Shown in pieces: positions 5,553-6,410 of a stretch of DNA of 6,410 nt (the stretch's first letter is position 1; each line of letters opens with the position of its first letter). The notes below the pieces were generated by a model. That model did no database searches. It saw only the letters and a program-made list of their open reading frames with translations, and had not been told where the DNA came from. The translations under genes were made by a program, and so were the position numbers. The DNA comes from Rhodobacteraceae bacterium UBA7436 (lineage in GTDB: Bacteria; Pseudomonadota; Alphaproteobacteria; Rhodobacterales; Rhodobacteraceae), in the NCBI GenBank assembly GCA_002478745.1, contig DLQI01000048.1:48300-54709 (forward strand). The letters run 5' to 3'.

Positions 5553-6410
5553 TTACCGACGCAGTGCTTTCCAAACCCGTCCATCCAAGATGATCAAACC
5601 GACGGCCAAAATGACCAATCCAACAAAAGCATTTGCCGACAGTTTTTCACCTAAAACAACAGCACCAAGCGTGATGGCAATTGGGGCGACCAACAGCGTG
5701 ACCAACATCAGGTTACCGCTGCCAGCCATGGCTAAAACGCGGTAATACAACAAGTAAGCAGCAGCTGTTGCAATCACCGCGTAATACCCAATTGCGACCA
5801 GTGTTCGGGGTTTCAGATCGAAGGTCGGCAGGCCCTCAACAAAATAAACCAAAGGCAGCATTATGACTGTGGCGCCCGTCAACATACCCGCGGCTGCCAA
5901 TTGCGGGGGCATTCCCACCAAATTCTTGCGCGCCCAAACACCTGCAACTGCGTAAGCAACCGTGCCACCAATAACGGCAAGCTGGGCCAAGCTACGCAAA
6001 TCGAAATTTTTGAAGTTCTCAAGGCCAATCGCGACTGCTACCCCAAAGAATCCTAATACCACGCCAATTATTTTGCGTGGCGTCAAACGTTCGTCTGAAA
6101 AGAACAGGGCTGCCATGACCACGCCAACAACGGCGGTAAAGGCGTTCAGAATTGAGGTTAGGCCAGATTCGATATGCAACTGGCCCCAAGCCATCAGAAC
6201 GAACGGGATGACGTTGTTCAGCAATCCCATCACAACAAATGCAAACCATATGCGGGGATTTCGGGGCAGGGGAATACGCATCACCGCGACAACGACCCAA
6301 AGAACCAACATCGCCCACGTTACGCGATGGGCTACGGACATCAGGGGCGATATTTCATCAAGGGCTATGCGTATGGATAAGAACGATCCACCCCATATCA
6401 GTGCAAGCAC
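5553..6410 (-). CDS. DMT superfamily transporter, EamA family (5' end cut by window edge)
   Basis: This inner-membrane protein belongs to the drug/metabolite transporter superfamily and consists of two EamA repeats. The visible part has 285 residues with about ten hydrophobic segments, near (visible-residue numbers) 1-16, 27-45, 55-75, 84-104, 114-130, 143-160, 169-190, 204-224, 234-254 and 261-276. Family marks include LIWGGSFLSIRIAL (4-17) in the first segment, ILNAFTAVVGVVMAALFFSDERLTP around 87-111 ending the first repeat, and VAPIAITLGAVVLGEKLSAN around 241-260 ending the second. The frame is open at the right edge; EamA proteins normally have about ten residues before this first segment, so the true start lies outside. 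The C-terminal KALRR tail is basic, fitting a cytoplasmic end. EamA proteins export or import amino acids, metabolites or drugs; the substrate is not readable here. Confidence 0.93.
   Translation of the reverse strand: MLALIWGGSFLSIRIALDEISPLMSVAHRVTWAMLVLWVVVAVMRIPLPRNPRIWFAFVVMGLLNNVIPFVLMAWGQLHIESGLTSILNAFTAVVGVVMAALFFSDERLTPRKIIGVVLGFFGVAVAIGLENFKNFDLRSLAQLAVIGGTVAYAVAGVWARKNLVGMPPQLAAAGMLTGATVIMLPLVYFVEGLPTFDLKPRTLVAIGYYAVIATAAAYLLYYRVLAMAGSGNLMLVTLLVAPIAITLGAVVLGEKLSANAFVGLVILAVGLIILDGRVWKALRR

Overview
The window looks like a chromosomal piece of an alphaproteobacterium, most likely a marine member of the Roseobacter/Rhodobacteraceae group. This rests on moderate GC content, protein style and gene types; no rRNA or other taxonomic marker is present, so it is an inference. 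Seven protein genes fill nearly all of it. There is no tRNA, rRNA, CRISPR array, insertion sequence or phage gene, and no gene-free stretch above about 130 bases.

Layout from left to right. Bases 1-133 hold a strong rho-independent terminator (33-59) for a gene lying left of the window, then a short leader for a plus-strand luciferase-like (LLM class) flavin oxidoreductase (134-1156). The other six genes are all on the minus strand. Read in their own direction they are: a DMT/EamA transporter cut by the right edge (6410 to 5553), a P-loop NTPase of no known function (5477 to 4620), MetA homoserine O-acyltransferase (4514 to 3597), a membrane-anchored alpha/beta hydrolase (3613 to 2651), a PPK2 polyphosphate kinase (2596 to 1727) and a TetR-family regulator (1734 to 1117). 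The TetR gene converges on the LLM gene and their coding ends overlap by 40 bases.

The minus-strand genes are tightly packed. Gaps are 75 and 105 bases around the NTPase. The metA and hydrolase reading frames overlap or nearly touch, then there are 54 bases before ppk2, and ppk2 and tetR share an 8-base overlap (ATGTCTAA). This suggests two or three transcription units: a promoter candidate before the NTPase gene, another before metA inside a perfect 8-bp inverted repeat, and a possible one before ppk2-tetR next to a 19-bp palindrome shaped like a TetR operator.

Most genes are ordinary housekeeping or accessory metabolism. The points most worth a second look are: MetA carries Glu at position 111, which predicts acetyl-CoA rather than succinyl-CoA use; an unassigned P-loop protein sits directly upstream of metA; a palindrome precedes ppk2-tetR; and the hydrolase start is ambiguous in a way that would change its membrane topology. 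I did not find convincing evidence for a wholly new multi-gene system.
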